Assembly (NCBI GenBank): GCA_001574975.1
Contig: KQ965823.1
Span: 153,648-192,688, forward strand
Direction of reading: 5' to 3'
DNA: 39,041 nt
Origin: Gonapodya prolifera JEL478
Lineage: Eukaryota; Monoblepharomycota; Monoblepharidomycetes; Monoblepharidales; Gonapodyaceae
This document shows, piece after piece, positions 1-9,334 of this stretch (the stretch's first letter is position 1; the number at the start of each line of letters is the position of its first letter). The position numbers were made by a program, and so were the translations under genes. Under the pieces are notes generated by a model that was not told the origin of the DNA, ran no database searches, and was given only the letters and a program-made list of their open reading frames with translations.

Positions 1-323
1 AGAGTGCAAGCCGATTTGAGGTTTCAAACCTCTCCGGAATCTCCAGAGCGATCCGCAACCGATTGATGTTGTCCTTCCCGAATCTGGTCCCAACGCTGTC
101 AACCAATGGCATCCGCACAATATTTCAATAGTTCTCACCTGAAGTGATAGATAAAGTCCGCGTCATTCAATGAATCAAAGGAAACCGGGTCCAACAATAG
201 TGTCAACGACTGCGGCGGCGTTTGTTCCCGCGAACTTGCAATTGCAATTGCCATTGCCACCAGATGTGACGTATCTTGGTCCGATTCGACGGTGGAGACT
301 TGCGCGGCCAGGAATCGGAGCAT
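1..323 (-). mobile_element. PIF/Harbinger-like transposase N-terminal fragment (runs off window)
   Basis: On the minus strand an ATG at 323 opens a frame to 139, a GT-AG intron of 55 nt fits at 84-138, and the frame continues from 83 to the window edge. Across the junction the protein reads as an acidic segment followed by FRFGKDNINRLRIALEIPE. This resembles the start of fungal PIF/Harbinger (HARBI1-like, DDE-type) transposases, where an F-R-F-x-K/R-x-D/N-(x)n-L-x-x-A-L-x-I-P block precedes the catalytic domain. The catalytic DDE residues would lie outside the window, so activity cannot be judged. Single-base N at 354 and short direct repeats lie just upstream. The splice is inferred from frame and resemblance. 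It could instead be a domesticated host gene. Confidence 0.45.
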
Positions 324-548
324 GTGAGACAAGAAATGAGAGTTGGCGCTACANGAAAGTGTGGGCGGTGCGCAAGGTCAATTCGGCGATTTTATTTTCT
401 TCGGCTACAGGAAAATCCTACAGGAAATTTTACTCGCTGCGCAAACTCCCGTATATCTGACAAAATAAATTAGAAAGGAAAATAAGTGCTGCGGCCCGGC
501 CACGTCCGATGCTTGCGACGACCATCGTCTTCGTTTCCGAGCAACGTA

Positions 549-1806
549 ATGTCCCACGATGGTCACGCTACGGAGGACAGACCGCTGCACCTCGTCACGC
601 CGCTGATTCACTCGGACGCTCTGTCTCAGGCTTCCGGATGCGACGTCTGGGCGAAACTCGACAACCTGCAGACTCCGGGGTCGTTCAAGGTGATGATGGT
701 GCCATCGCCTGGCGCTCGTAACTCGGTCGTTTAAAATTTTTGCGATCGTCCCCGTGTAGATCCGCGGAATCGGGTTGCTGCTCCAAAGAGCGGTTCGAAA
801 GGGGGCGAAGAGGGCAATCACGTCGTCGGGAGGGAACGCGGGTCTTGCGGCTGCGTGGGGTGAGCTCTCTGCCTTGTAAAATCCCGTCTTATAGTGCCAT
901 AACAAGTTTGGTACTCCTAGCGGGTCGCAAATTGGGAATCCCTGTCACCGTCGTTATTCCAACGACCATAAGCGAGTTTGTGATACAGCAACTGCAAAAA
1001 GAACAAGCTGAGGTTATTGTACACGGCAAGGTCTGGGAGTGGGTGTCTCTGCCTGTCATACACTCCAACTTCTGGACCATTCACGTATTACATAATCAAC
1101 AGCGAAGCAAACGCCCACGCACTCTCCCTCCTCTCCTCCCACCCCGGAGCCGCCTACGTGCACCCTTTCGATGAACCAACGCTGTGGGAGGGCCACTCGT
1201 CCGTCATTAACGAGCTCGACTTCAAACCAGATGCTTTCGTGACGGTGGTTGGCGGTGGAGGACTTTTGTGCGGTGTGCTGGAGGGACTCAAAAGGAGAGG
1301 ATGGGAGGACGTTCCTGTCGTGGTATGTTTTTGAGACTTCTCCACTTCACTTCTGTGTTTGAATATCGCGGACACCTGGAACACGTTCCGTGACCCCGTC
1401 ATGTCAGGCCGTTGAAACCGAAGGCGCCGCCTCGTTCCACGTCGCCCTCTCTTCCGGCCATCCCGTCCCAATCCCCGGCATCACCTCGATCGCCAAATCC
1501 CTCGGCGCCCTCTCCGTATGCCCCGAGGTCGTCACCCGCTCCCTCGCACATCTGGGCGGTGTGCACTCCGTCCTCGTGAACGACCGCGACGCCGTGGCTG
1601 CACTGTCGCGGTTCGCGGACGAGCATAGGATGCTTGTTGGGCCTGCGTGTGCGGCAGGACTGGCGGTTGTGTATGGCGAGGGAGCGAAGTTGAAGGATGT
1701 CGTGCCGGGGTTAACGAAGAAGAGTAAGGTGGTGGTGATGGTGTGTGGAGGGACGGAAGTGTCCGTGGAGTTGGTAGCGGAGTGGAGAAAGACGTTTGGG
1801 GTGTAG
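549..1806 (+). CDS. L-serine/L-threonine dehydratase (PLP-dependent, SDS/CHA1 type)
   Basis: Five exons, 549-689, 760-859, 921-1038, 1103-1322 and 1408-1806, join in frame to 325 codons. All introns are GT-AG, 61-85 nt. The product matches fold-type II serine/threonine deaminases: an N-terminal PLHLVTPLI segment; the PLP-binding lysine in GSFK (residue 47, at the end of exon 1); SSGGNAGL, the phosphate-binding asparagine loop; GIPVTVVIP; the glycine loop VVGGGGLLCG; AVETEGAASF; and a C-terminal CGGTEVS. The family converts L-serine or L-threonine to pyruvate or 2-oxobutyrate plus ammonia in the cytosol, allowing these amino acids to serve as nitrogen and carbon sources. About 325 residues is the normal length for a catalytic-only enzyme without a regulatory ACT domain. 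The start was chosen as the first ATG before the conserved N-terminus. Serine versus threonine preference cannot be told from sequence. Confidence 0.93.
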
Positions 1807-2026
1807 CCGGGGGCGGTCTGCACCTGAGGACAGGCGACATTGGAAGCCGGCAAGACGCCGAGATAGCACTAGACTATAGAACGCACGGTAAAATATCTGT
1901 AAATTTGCGTTATGTCGTGAATGTAGGAAAAAGGTTCGCCAGGAGAGTCACCTTCACCTTCCTTCTACCCCCACAGCATCCCCATCCCACCAATCGCCAT
2001 CCACCTCCATCACACCACGCGTCGCG

Positions 2027-2261
2027 ATGTCGTCCGACCACATCGCCACGTCTACCGACGCCATCATCGCCTTCAACGTCGGGGGCGTCCCCTTTGCTAC
2101 GCTGCTGAGCACCCTGACCTCAGCGCGGGAACCTTCGTCCATCTTCCACGCAATGTTCGATTCCAGCAACGGGTGGGCGCCAGCACAAAAGGACGATCAT
2201 TGACGGTTTATTTTTGGATAGGAACCCGAGGATGTTTGAGGTCGTGATGAGTGGTGTTTGA
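2027..2261 (+). pseudogene. Broken KCTD-type BTB/POZ gene
   Basis: An ATG at 2027 opens a frame with FNVGGVPFATLLSTLTSARE and then FHAMFD, the signature of the T1/KCTD class of BTB domain. It is a clear paralogue of the intact gene at 24936-25604, which has LNVGGTAFSTRLSTLTSHRE and FHAMFD at the same spacing. The frame hits TGA at 2201-2203, right after the KDD motif. Shifting by one base from 2202 restores similarity (FLDRNPRMFEVV, matching FFDRCPDMFKIV) until another stop at 2259-2261. The rest of the roughly 220-codon gene is absent. The 58-codon open part lacks the end of the BTB fold and is unlikely to work. Interpreted as a decayed duplicate; a sequencing error would not explain the missing 3' two thirds. 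Confidence 0.8.
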
Positions 2262-2622
2262 TCAACCCACTTCATTTTCCGAGCTTGGACGATTTGCAGG
2301 ACTTGTTTTGTTCAGCCATAACAGATCCCTGGGCAGCCTCAGACAAAGGGTCAAACTCGATTCATTTTCGCTTTGCGGGCGAAGAGCGCAATGTTGTGCG
2401 ATTGGATCAATGTACTTTTTTGGAGGGGAAAAAGGAACCAGCTCTCAATCCTGTGTCCCGTTCTAGGTGAAGTTCTTGAGCTAGAATTCGAATATTCAAT
2501 GCTGCACGGAAAATCTGGTTCTGAACACGATCTGAACAGAGATCTCTGAACTCTTTTGTCTTTCTTTGATCCGCAATATAATTACACAGTACTACTCCCA
2601 CCGCGCCCCAGTGGTCCATTAA
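2262..2622. other. Intergenic stretch, nothing recognised
   Basis: About 360 nt between the BTB relic and the 3' end of COA6. Only short frames without family resemblance are present on either strand. It may hold COA6 3' UTR sequence on the minus strand. Confidence 0.4.
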
Positions 2623-3563
2623 CTACCCAAACACCCGCACCCACACCCCCCTCTTCCTCCTCTCCTCCTCCATCTCCACGCGCATCCTCTCAGCCTCGCG
2701 CTCGGCTTCCTGTTGGAGCCGGGCCATGCGCATGTCGGCGAGTCGTTTTGAGTTGAAGTGTTCGACCTGGGCATCGCCAAGTAAGATGGTCAGAAAGTGT
2801 GTCCGAGTGGACGGACGGAACAAGTCGTGACGTTCTCGAGTTTGACGGTCGGCGGTCGCGCGCCATTCCCACCGGAATCCAGTCATCCTTCCCATCCACC
2901 TCCATCACCCCCCAGCCACCCCCCCGCCAAACTTACCCAGCTCGGCAAACACTCCCTCTCGAACGCGGTCTTGAACTCCTCGCACACGGACAGCTGGCGG
3001 ACCTCTTCTTCCGTGAGTGCGCGGTTGATCAGGACTGAAGGGCGGGCGGGCTCAACGGGTATTTCGGGCGCGGTGGAGGAGGAAGATGAGGCTTCGGGTG
3101 TGTGGCAGGGTGGTGCGGGTGTGGAAGTGGAAGTGGACGTGGTGGGAGTTGATGGGGAAGGTGGCGAGGTGGAAGAAGGAGTGGAAGAAGGAGGGGAAGA
3201 GGAAGAGGAAGAGGAAGAGGAAGAGGAAGAAGAGGGCTTTGTGCCGAATGGATTCTCGCGCAGTTTCTGGTCTGTCGACTGCTGCAAGTCCGATCCCTGG
3301 TCCGCTTCCTGTGCGATCGCAGTTCCACCCTGTGTCTTCATCATCGATTCCTTGTCCCCCCTCGCAGTCCGCTCCGCCCCCATCCCCACGGGTCTCGGTC
3401 TCAGTCCATGCAGCCACAGCCCGTTCCTATCCAGACACTCCCAGTACTTGTCTCTCGCGTCCCAGCACTTCTTCCTCAGCGACCTGTCTGGCGCCTTGGT
3501 GTGGTCCGTCGTGGGACGTGTGGGTGGCGGCGCGGGCGGGTCTGGCCAGATGTATTTGAACAT
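2623..3563 (-). CDS. COA6: Cytochrome c oxidase assembly factor 6 (COA6-like) with large insert
   Basis: Two exons, 3563-2937 and 2766-2623, give 256 residues; the 170-nt intron has perfect GTAAGT and CCCAG ends. Cys33 and Cys43 form a Cx9C motif (CWDARDKYWEC), and Cys194 and Cys205 form a Cx10C motif (C, EEFKTAFERE, C). A LPSW-VEHFNSKR block follows, as in COA6, where S-W-[IV]-x-[YH]-F-[DN]-x-[KR]-R is conserved. COA6 is a twin-Cys protein of the mitochondrial intermembrane space that helps copper delivery to COX2. Unusually, about 150 residues of low-complexity sequence, including a poly-Ser run coded by a purine-rich microsatellite, separate the two Cys pairs; the usual loop is short. The C-terminus is a charged helix. 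It is transcribed divergently from another predicted mitochondrial protein. The identity rests on motif spacing. Whether part of the insert is an unspliced intron is open. Confidence 0.85.
3193..3235. repeat. GGAAGA-type hexanucleotide microsatellite inside COA6
   Basis: Tandem GAGGAA/GGAAGA units on the plus strand. On the minus strand they encode a run of about 13 serines in the insert between the two Cys pairs of the COA6-like protein. Likely length-variable between strains. Confidence 0.85.
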
Positions 3564-3820
3564 GCGTGGGTGGGTGGGTGGTGGATGGGCGTTGAGTGAT
3601 GGGGTGGGATGGGTGGACGGGTGGACGGGTGGCACAAAAATACGTGGCGAGAGTTTGGGACACAGTGCAAGGGCATCCCCCTTCTCTGCACACCCCCAGC
3701 AGCCATCGCCCCCCGCGCGTCGCTGCCCACGTTTCCGCACTCGCGCACTCGCGTCCTGCACTGCTGCATCGCGTGTCTTCCTCTGCCGCTCTCCCCGCTC
3801 TCTCGCTCTCCGCCCAGCAA
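3564..3820. promoter_or_regulatory. Shared divergent promoter between COA6 and a mitochondrial protein gene
   Basis: The start codons of the minus-strand COA6 (3563) and the plus-strand gene at 3821 are 257 bp apart with no other gene between. Both products are predicted mitochondrial, so a bidirectional promoter giving co-regulation is plausible. The segment is rich in GGGTGG/TGGGTGGG repeats near COA6 and in pyrimidine runs (CTCTCC, CTCGC) near the plus-strand start. No TATA box was recognised. Confidence 0.5.
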
Positions 3821-4495
3821 ATGCTCCGACTCTCCCGCACACTCGCACTCTCTTCCCGCGCATTCTCTTCCTCCACCGCCCGTCTTGCGGGAGCCGCTCC
3901 CTCCCACTCCCACGCCCACGACGCCCACGCCACCTCCTCGCACGACCACCACGACCACCACGACCACCACTCCGACCATGCCCACGGGGACCCAAACGCC
4001 AACCCCTCCCACGCCGGGTACGAGACCATCTCCGCCCGGCAGGAAAACTTCTCGTCGCCCATCTGGCCCGCCCTCGTCGTGACCATCTCGGGCCTGCTCG
4101 TCCTATCCAGGTTGGACGAGCAGATCACAAAGGACGGCGAGCGCGCGCACCCGCTCTCCCTCGCTCTCGGGCGCGCGGGGGACGCACTGGCGTCGGTCGA
4201 CAAGATCCAAGCCGAGACCAAGCAGTACACCGATCTGTACATCACGCGGGCAAAGGAAGTCGCGCAGTGGCGGACCCCCGAGGCCGTAACCATCCACCGT
4301 ATGAGGAACGCGAACCTCGTATTCACTCCCCGTCACGGAGTCGCAGTTCCGGTCGGGCAGGATACCTGGGCGCTCGAGAAGGGAGAGGTGCCCGTGGTCA
4401 AGTCGGAGTATGATGATGGGGAGGTGTTCCAGCCTACCAAGCCGATCTTTGCCCTGCCGGATAAGCACATTATTGATGTACCATGGAAGTTGTAG
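3821..4495 (+). CDS. Predicted mitochondrial inner-membrane protein with His-rich segment
   Basis: An intronless frame of 224 codons. The ATG at 3821 starts an Arg/Ser-rich, acid-free presequence (MLRLSRTLALSSRAFSSSTA) typical of mitochondrial import; in-frame codons upstream give no better start. Residues 28-56 are very rich in His and Asp (repeated HDH units), possibly metal-binding. A single hydrophobic helix lies at about 81-97 (PIWPALVVTISGLLVLSR). The C-terminal 120 residues are soluble and end in DVPWKL. Single-pass topology with a soluble domain recalls small accessory subunits of respiratory complexes, but I do not recognise the family and assign no function. Divergent transcription from the COA6-like gene supports a respiratory role by context only. 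Confidence 0.75.
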   Translation: MLRLSRTLALSSRAFSSSTARLAGAAPSHSHAHDAHATSSHDHHDHHDHHSDHAHGDPNANPSHAGYETISARQENFSSPIWPALVVTISGLLVLSRLDEQITKDGERAHPLSLALGRAGDALASVDKIQAETKQYTDLYITRAKEVAQWRTPEAVTIHRMRNANLVFTPRHGVAVPVGQDTWALEKGEVPVVKSEYDDGEVFQPTKPIFALPDKHIIDVPWKL

Positions 4496-5040
4496 ACGTG
4501 CGTGTGGTGGGGATGGGGCGTGTGTTGTGTGTGGGATGCATATTGATGGTTTGGTGTAATTTATGGTGGTGGTCGGACACTCGGGTGAGCGGAGGTTGGA
4601 CCGCTGCGAGGGTGGAACCCGACGTTCGGACGTCCGTCTTCTGTTCTCAGAATACTTGGGATGGTGTACGCTACTCGACGTAACTGCTACCTGTTAGTAG
4701 ACCAATGGCGATGTAGCAATTATGTTGTGAAGACGATACGGGCTCCGTCGAAATGAAAGTCCCTTCTCATGATATAACATGAACTATTACATTTTACGGG
4801 TTGATTTTATCAGTTCATCAGTAAGAAGGGGATATTGTGGCGCTGACAGTCACGTCCGACACTGCCCCTTGTTCACTCGGTAATGAACTCTTTTATTCCA
4901 CCATTGTGAGAGCAAAGCGCTCTTTTTCTTGGAGGAAAACCTCCGTCCAGTGATTGGATGAGGACGGGATTAATGTGAATTAGGTGGCCCCATCACCCTA
5001 CCATACATCTCGAAGCCTGGACGGTGTCAATAGACATAAT

Positions 5041-5114
5041 TTTTGGACGTGCACTGCTGTCCTTTGTGAGATGGAAGGGGTGATTACGATGAACGACCTG
5101 ACGTGCTGACGTCA
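5041..5114 (+). repeat. Direct repeat unit 1 with TGACGTCA site
   Basis: Starts with TTTTGGACGTGCA and ends with the 17-mer CTGACGTGCTGACGTCA (5098-5114), which is identical to 5530-5546. The middle is diverged. The TGACGTCA palindrome matches the bZIP (ATF/CREB) consensus. Confidence 0.75.
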
Positions 5115-5482
5115 ATAGTAGTGAAATATAGATGCGCCATGTCCGGGTGGGATAGGACGCTCATGCGTTAGACCAGATGGTACTTGAGTCTTCGCATAAA
5201 GGATTTGGTGCTTTTTGGTGTCTCTGAATACATAATAGTAAGTTTACAGTCAAATCCACCTGTCCTTGACTCCTACCATGTCACAACTTTTGTCCCCCCA
5301 TACTAGGGGCCGTTGCTGTGACCCTCTTGATGGGAGAAAAGAGAGCTTGAGGGTCCGTGGATGTCCGATGAAGAAGTCGGATTGGAGTTCCAAAGTTAAA
5401 CTGAACAGGCAGAGTCACTGAAGCATGTACCAATCAACAACTGAGTATCTAGACACGCAGCCTCAACTTGTGTTTCATTTGA

Positions 5483-5546
5483 TTTTGGACGTGCATTGAT
5501 GCTGGTCATGGGCCGGATGACGTGAACAACTGACGTGCTGACGTCA
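5483..5546 (+). repeat. Direct repeat unit 2 with TGACGTCA site
   Basis: Same TTTTGGACGTGCA start (5483-5495) and same terminal 17-mer (5530-5546) as unit 1; total length 64 instead of 74 nt, so indels separate the copies. Confidence 0.75.
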
Positions 5547-5852
5547 TGTAAATGCTCGAAAGTAGTAGGTGCCGCAAATAGGCTATTAACACATTGTGAG
5601 AAGACGCTTACGCTCAAATCCCATGTCGGTGATCAATTGATATGCTGGCGTCATTTGAACAGAACATCGTGTGTTATGCAACATCACTACTTTGTATTAA
5701 AGACAGTAAACCCACCAGCCAAAAGCGACATCAGTGCAAATTCGTGATTTGGTTCATGAACAGAAATACTGAGCTGACGTCTTGTTGAATGAGATTTTTG
5801 TTGTTGATGTAGAAGCCCTCAAAGACTTTACAGCTCCGGTGATAACGAGTTT

Positions 5853-6185
5853 TCACTGACGCTGAAAGTCTAAAGAGAGGCGGTAGGACATATGGAAGAA
5901 GCTAGGAAAGTTGTCAGAGCACTGAAGTCTGGAATCATGTACCTCACTGAGAATGAGTTCATTTATCACATCCACGGGTATGTCCTGTACATCAGTGTGG
6001 TACTCCAGGCGTCCCGCGTCGAGGGATTTTGCAGCTTCAGTGAACCAAGAGATATTGCGACTAAAACTTTTTAGAAATAAGCTTTGTAAAACGAATGTTC
6101 CCGTAGGGTGATATCTTCTGCAGTGCGTTCCTGGTCGACTCAGAGAAATTGTGTGGGTTTGAGGCATTGTTTATCGAGGGAAACC
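5853..6185 (-). other. Open stretch downstream of truncated F-box gene, possible 3' relic
   Basis: A minus-strand frame at 5853-6167 reads EAAKSLDAGRLEY and DVINELILSEV. Its place after the truncated F-box gene at 6186-6559 suggests a remnant of that gene's missing C-terminal part, but I could not align it convincingly with the intact B-type proteins. Confidence 0.2.
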
Positions 6186-6559
6186 TCAACATCGAGGTGA
6201 GCCGATAAGTAGCCCAGCCGTCGGAGTTACTGCCAGCGCTAGAGCTTGTCGATGGTCCCAGAATTTAGGTGGGTATTCGTTGCCAATCCTCGTTTGGATC
6301 GGTAAGGTCCCCAATATATCATTGAAGGGTATGAAGTTAATCTCGACTATCCAATCGAAGTCCACGGTTAGATGTATGGTGGTGGCTTCGGGATAATTCA
6401 ATTGCTCGAGCTGACGGTTGGGTGAAACGAACCTAGCAGAATCTCCAAGTGAGCAGCGTGGAACCGTTGACAGACCAAAGGAATATGCGTAAAGAAACCT
6501 TTTCTGTCTGCAAGCAGAACCAAGATGCGAAGCAGAACCTCGCTGGGAAGGCAGTCCAT
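6186..6559 (-). pseudogene. Truncated B-type F-box gene (B0)
   Basis: Exon 6559-6433 encodes DCLPSEVLLRILVLLADRKG and then FFTHIPLVCQRFH, the same F-box start as the B-type genes at 15-24 kb. The first intron sits at the family position (phase 1 in a Gly codon), here 6386-6432 (47 nt). Exon 2 opens with the family block A-T-T-x-H-x-T-V. The frame then stops at 6186 after only 108 codons, versus about 395-406 in the intact members B4 and B1, and the family's second intron site is missing. It is the only family member outside the 13-24 kb array. It may be a decayed gene or a short F-box-only protein; decay is favoured. Confidence 0.6.
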
Positions 6560-6880
6560 CCCGGTCGTTCGAGGTCGAGCGCGGGTGCACGTGTTTGTGG
6601 GAGTTCGGTGGACAGGGAGACAACGATCGTTATCAAGAAGTGTCCGAGAGGGTAACAGACGCGGAGACAATGCCCAGCTCGTGGAGTTTTGGGAGATTCG
6701 AGGCTTTTGTGTAATGATTGCTCAGGTCGGCACTGACAGTCTGTTGTTGCCATCTCCGTCTCCAACTGTATCGAAAGTTACGGTATGTGTATGAAATACA
6801 TGGTATCTAAGAGCTCCCTTCTTCCCAACTGCGACCCCCGTCTTCGGGGTCGAGCTTCTCTCCACCACTCCAAACATACA

Positions 6881-8531
6881 TTACATTTGATCCTCCCAAC
6901 CCTGTCCTCCTCCACCGACTTCATTCATCCTTAACGAACGATCCATCGTGTAGTCGCCACTCTCATCCCCGGCGCGGTCACTCGGAGATTCCTTTCGTTG
7001 GTGCATGCGGTAATGGGTAAGAGCGTTGTCGCGACTGGACACCGTGGAACAATAAAGAAAAGCGTGGTGTGAGACGTGAGGATAAGTGCGTCAGGAAGGG
7101 CTGACATTGAACGTGGAAGAATTACGAACGAGTCAACGTACCGACTGAAACGTGCATTGCACCCTAAGCATGACGTCGTTAGAACATGAGAGTGAGAGAG
7201 CTGCTTAGTCCAACGGCAGACTTACCGGGGTGGTCGCACAGGAACCTTGATTGTGGATCACGGACACGGGTAGAAAACGCCAGGACGTCAACCGTGCGGA
7301 AGAGGAGGAACAGATGAGACGAGAAAGGCGAAAAAGCCTCTTATGCTTACGGTTTCTCTCCGGTGTGTGAGCGCATGTGGCGTGCGAGGTGTGTTCTGTA
7401 CGGATTTGGGGGCCATTGATACACCTTTACATACCCACCCCCAGCCCACCAAACAACGTACGAGCTTATAAAGTTTGACTTGCCACACACTGGGCACGGG
7501 TGGGGTTTGCGACGGCGCTTCGGTTTCGTGGGGCGAGGAGGCGGTTCGGTTGTAGGGGAGGATGGGCGCTTGGGAGATGAGAACGATTCCTTGCGTTGTG
7601 ACGAAACGGACGGAATGGTGGGAAAAGAATCAACGAATGGCGGAGCGGGAGATGTGGTCCGGGCCTTCACCGGGATTGGCGCGCGTCGTGAATTTACCCC
7701 TCATATCGGAAGAACTCCAAAGGACCCAGATGAACATACCACGTCGTGATCCTCTTCGTACTCTTTTCTGAAACTTTCATTGTCGTAAGATCGCCATGGT
7801 GAGGTACGCGCCTCGGTGTTGGCGTTATGTGCCGAGAACAATTGTTCACGAAACGCGTAACCTCCCAGATTCGGAAAAGCCTGACGTTGACGCCACGGCT
7901 CTCCTTCATTATGCCAAGACACCCCGCCAGAGCGTTCTTCGGGGCCGCTGGAGTACACGTGCGGGGCGTGCCTGTACGTGCAGGGAGGAGGTGCGTACCA
8001 TACTTCTGAGGGGCACCCTGGAAGTGGCGGAAGACGCACGGCGTAGCCCCTCTCGCTGTGGCGGCCGTCGGTCCATTCTGATATGTAAGATGAGATGCCG
8101 GGAAGTGAGGATGTCGCTTGTTGGGCGCCTCCCAGGCAGGGCACTCTCTCCATCGGAGGGTTGAATGGCGGAACGTGGGCCTCTGAGGGATCCAAACGCG
8201 TAGAAGACGCGAAGGACGCGGAGAGAGAGTCCGACAAGTGTCCGTAGCTGTTATCGAGCGGGGACAGGTTGGGATGTTGAGCCGCGTCGTGTTGGGAGGC
8301 ATAGCAGATGAGCGCCAGCCGAGTTAGCGGAGAACACGAGCCTCCCAGCGGCGATTCCGGGCAGTTCAGTCCCTTTGCCGCTCCACCATCATGCCAGCGT
8401 CGTCCATCGGGCGCCGTGATGGGCTCGCCCGTGTGTGTTGCCTCGCCTGTGATTGTTGTGTCCGGTGGGTTGAGAATCGACACGGCGCGGCCCGAGGCGT
8501 CGCGAAGAGTGAAGGGGTCACGAGCGGTCAT
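6881..8531 (-). CDS. C2H2 zinc-finger transcription factor with micro-exons
   Basis: Six exons on the minus strand: 8531-7740, 7664-7462, 7395-7351, 7245-7226, 7163-7142 and 7034-6881, joining in frame to 411 residues with GT-AG introns of 62-107 nt. The start has a good context (CACCATGA). The N-terminal 300 residues are Ser/Pro-rich and disordered, followed by a basic stretch (KPKRRRKPH) likely to be a nuclear signal. Two fingers end the protein: CPVCGK with the pair in LARHMRSH and a canonical HTGEKP linker, then CDHPGC with NARFSRRDNALTHYRMH (C-x4-C-x12-H-x3-H). Finger 1 has 13 rather than 12 residues between Cys and His with this splice. Two adjacent exons are only 20 and 22 nt, yet together they rebuild a perfect finger 2. 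A nuclear sequence-specific regulator is inferred; targets are unknown. Confidence 0.88.
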
Positions 8532-8624
8532 GGTGAGCGTCGCGGAGGGGAAGGGCGAAAGCGCGTCTTGTGATGATTGGGAATGTGAGGATTGTGTGGT
8601 GTGGCCTAGGTAGATGCAAGGGTG

Positions 8625-8790
8625 ACCACATGAAAGGGTGACATTCTTAATCACCTTCCCTCGCGCTGTACAGAATCGCTATACGGAGATTGGAGTTGCA
8701 GGCAGAGGTTGTCACGTGGCGCATCTTTCTCGTTTAGTGCCTCCTCGCGGCAGTCAATCCTCCAACTCCAGGGAACTAGTAGACTAATAA
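8625..8790 (+). repeat. CpG-containing copy of a dispersed repeat, upstream of the zinc-finger gene
   Basis: This segment aligns along about 150 nt with 10262-10415: shared blocks include AAGGGTGACATTCT, TTGGAGTTGCAG and, at the far end, AACTCCA. It retains CpGs (for example TCGCGC, where the other copy has TTGTGC). It begins about 95 bp upstream of the zinc-finger start codon, so it lies in that gene's promoter. Element class unknown. Confidence 0.65.
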
Positions 8791-9334
8791 CGATGAAGCA
8801 GAGTGTGACAGCCCTTGTGAAACCCCGCACCCAAACGAATCGGCGGATGTCACACCCCCCTGTGAACTTGCTGGGAATCAAAGGAAACAATAAAAAGTCG
8901 CAATCCAGCAGGCGAACCGATTTCTGTGCCCATCCGGCCAAGTTGCCGGAAATCGGGTCCTGGATGGTCGTCGTGAGCCATCACAGCGGCGGCGCCCCCA
9001 CTCCATGGTAGCGGAAGCGTCAGTATGACATAATATACTCAAGGGTGTTGCCCGCTCTCGAAAAATGCCCAATGTCGCCTCGTCACGGTCGTCGCAGGGT
9101 CTTGACGACCTTTTCAACGTTCCCATCCTGCCGCAAGCACCGACGCACAAAGGCGCGTAGTAAATATCAATAAATTCGATCGATCTGCGAAGATAGCAAA
9201 GTGATTCCAGTCCAGAAATCCATCGAAATCGACTCCGACTCCAATTTTAAGTGATTCTCCAACGTTTCCATCACACCAAAAGCGCCAATCTTTAACAAGG
9301 AGCATTGTACGTTTAGCTAAGTGCATCTTATTTT

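Larger units (their letters stand above)
4496..5852. other. Gene-free stretch with duplicated TGACGTCA-bearing segments
   Basis: About 1.36 kb with only short frames and no family match. It contains two diverged copies of a segment (5041-5114 and 5483-5546) each ending in an ATF/CREB-type TGACGTCA palindrome, plus half-site-like variants at about 5645 (TGGCGTCA) and 5771 (TGACGTCT). No tRNA or rRNA was seen. Confidence 0.5.

Noticed and set aside
3941-3971. Short CAC/GAC repeat considered as a CRISPR-like or regulatory array
   Set aside because: It is coding DNA for the His/Asp-rich segment; no spacers or conserved long repeats. CRISPR arrays are not expected in a eukaryote.
2797-4413. 538-codon plus-strand open frame across COA6 and the mitochondrial gene
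   Set aside because: It runs antisense to COA6 and out of frame with the gene at 3821; composition is low-complexity and both real genes have family or targeting signals.
6386-6432. 22-nt intron in B0 (6432 down to the first CAG)
   Set aside because: A 47-nt intron ending at GAAG keeps the family phase and restores the conserved A-T-T block, so the ultra-short version is not needed.
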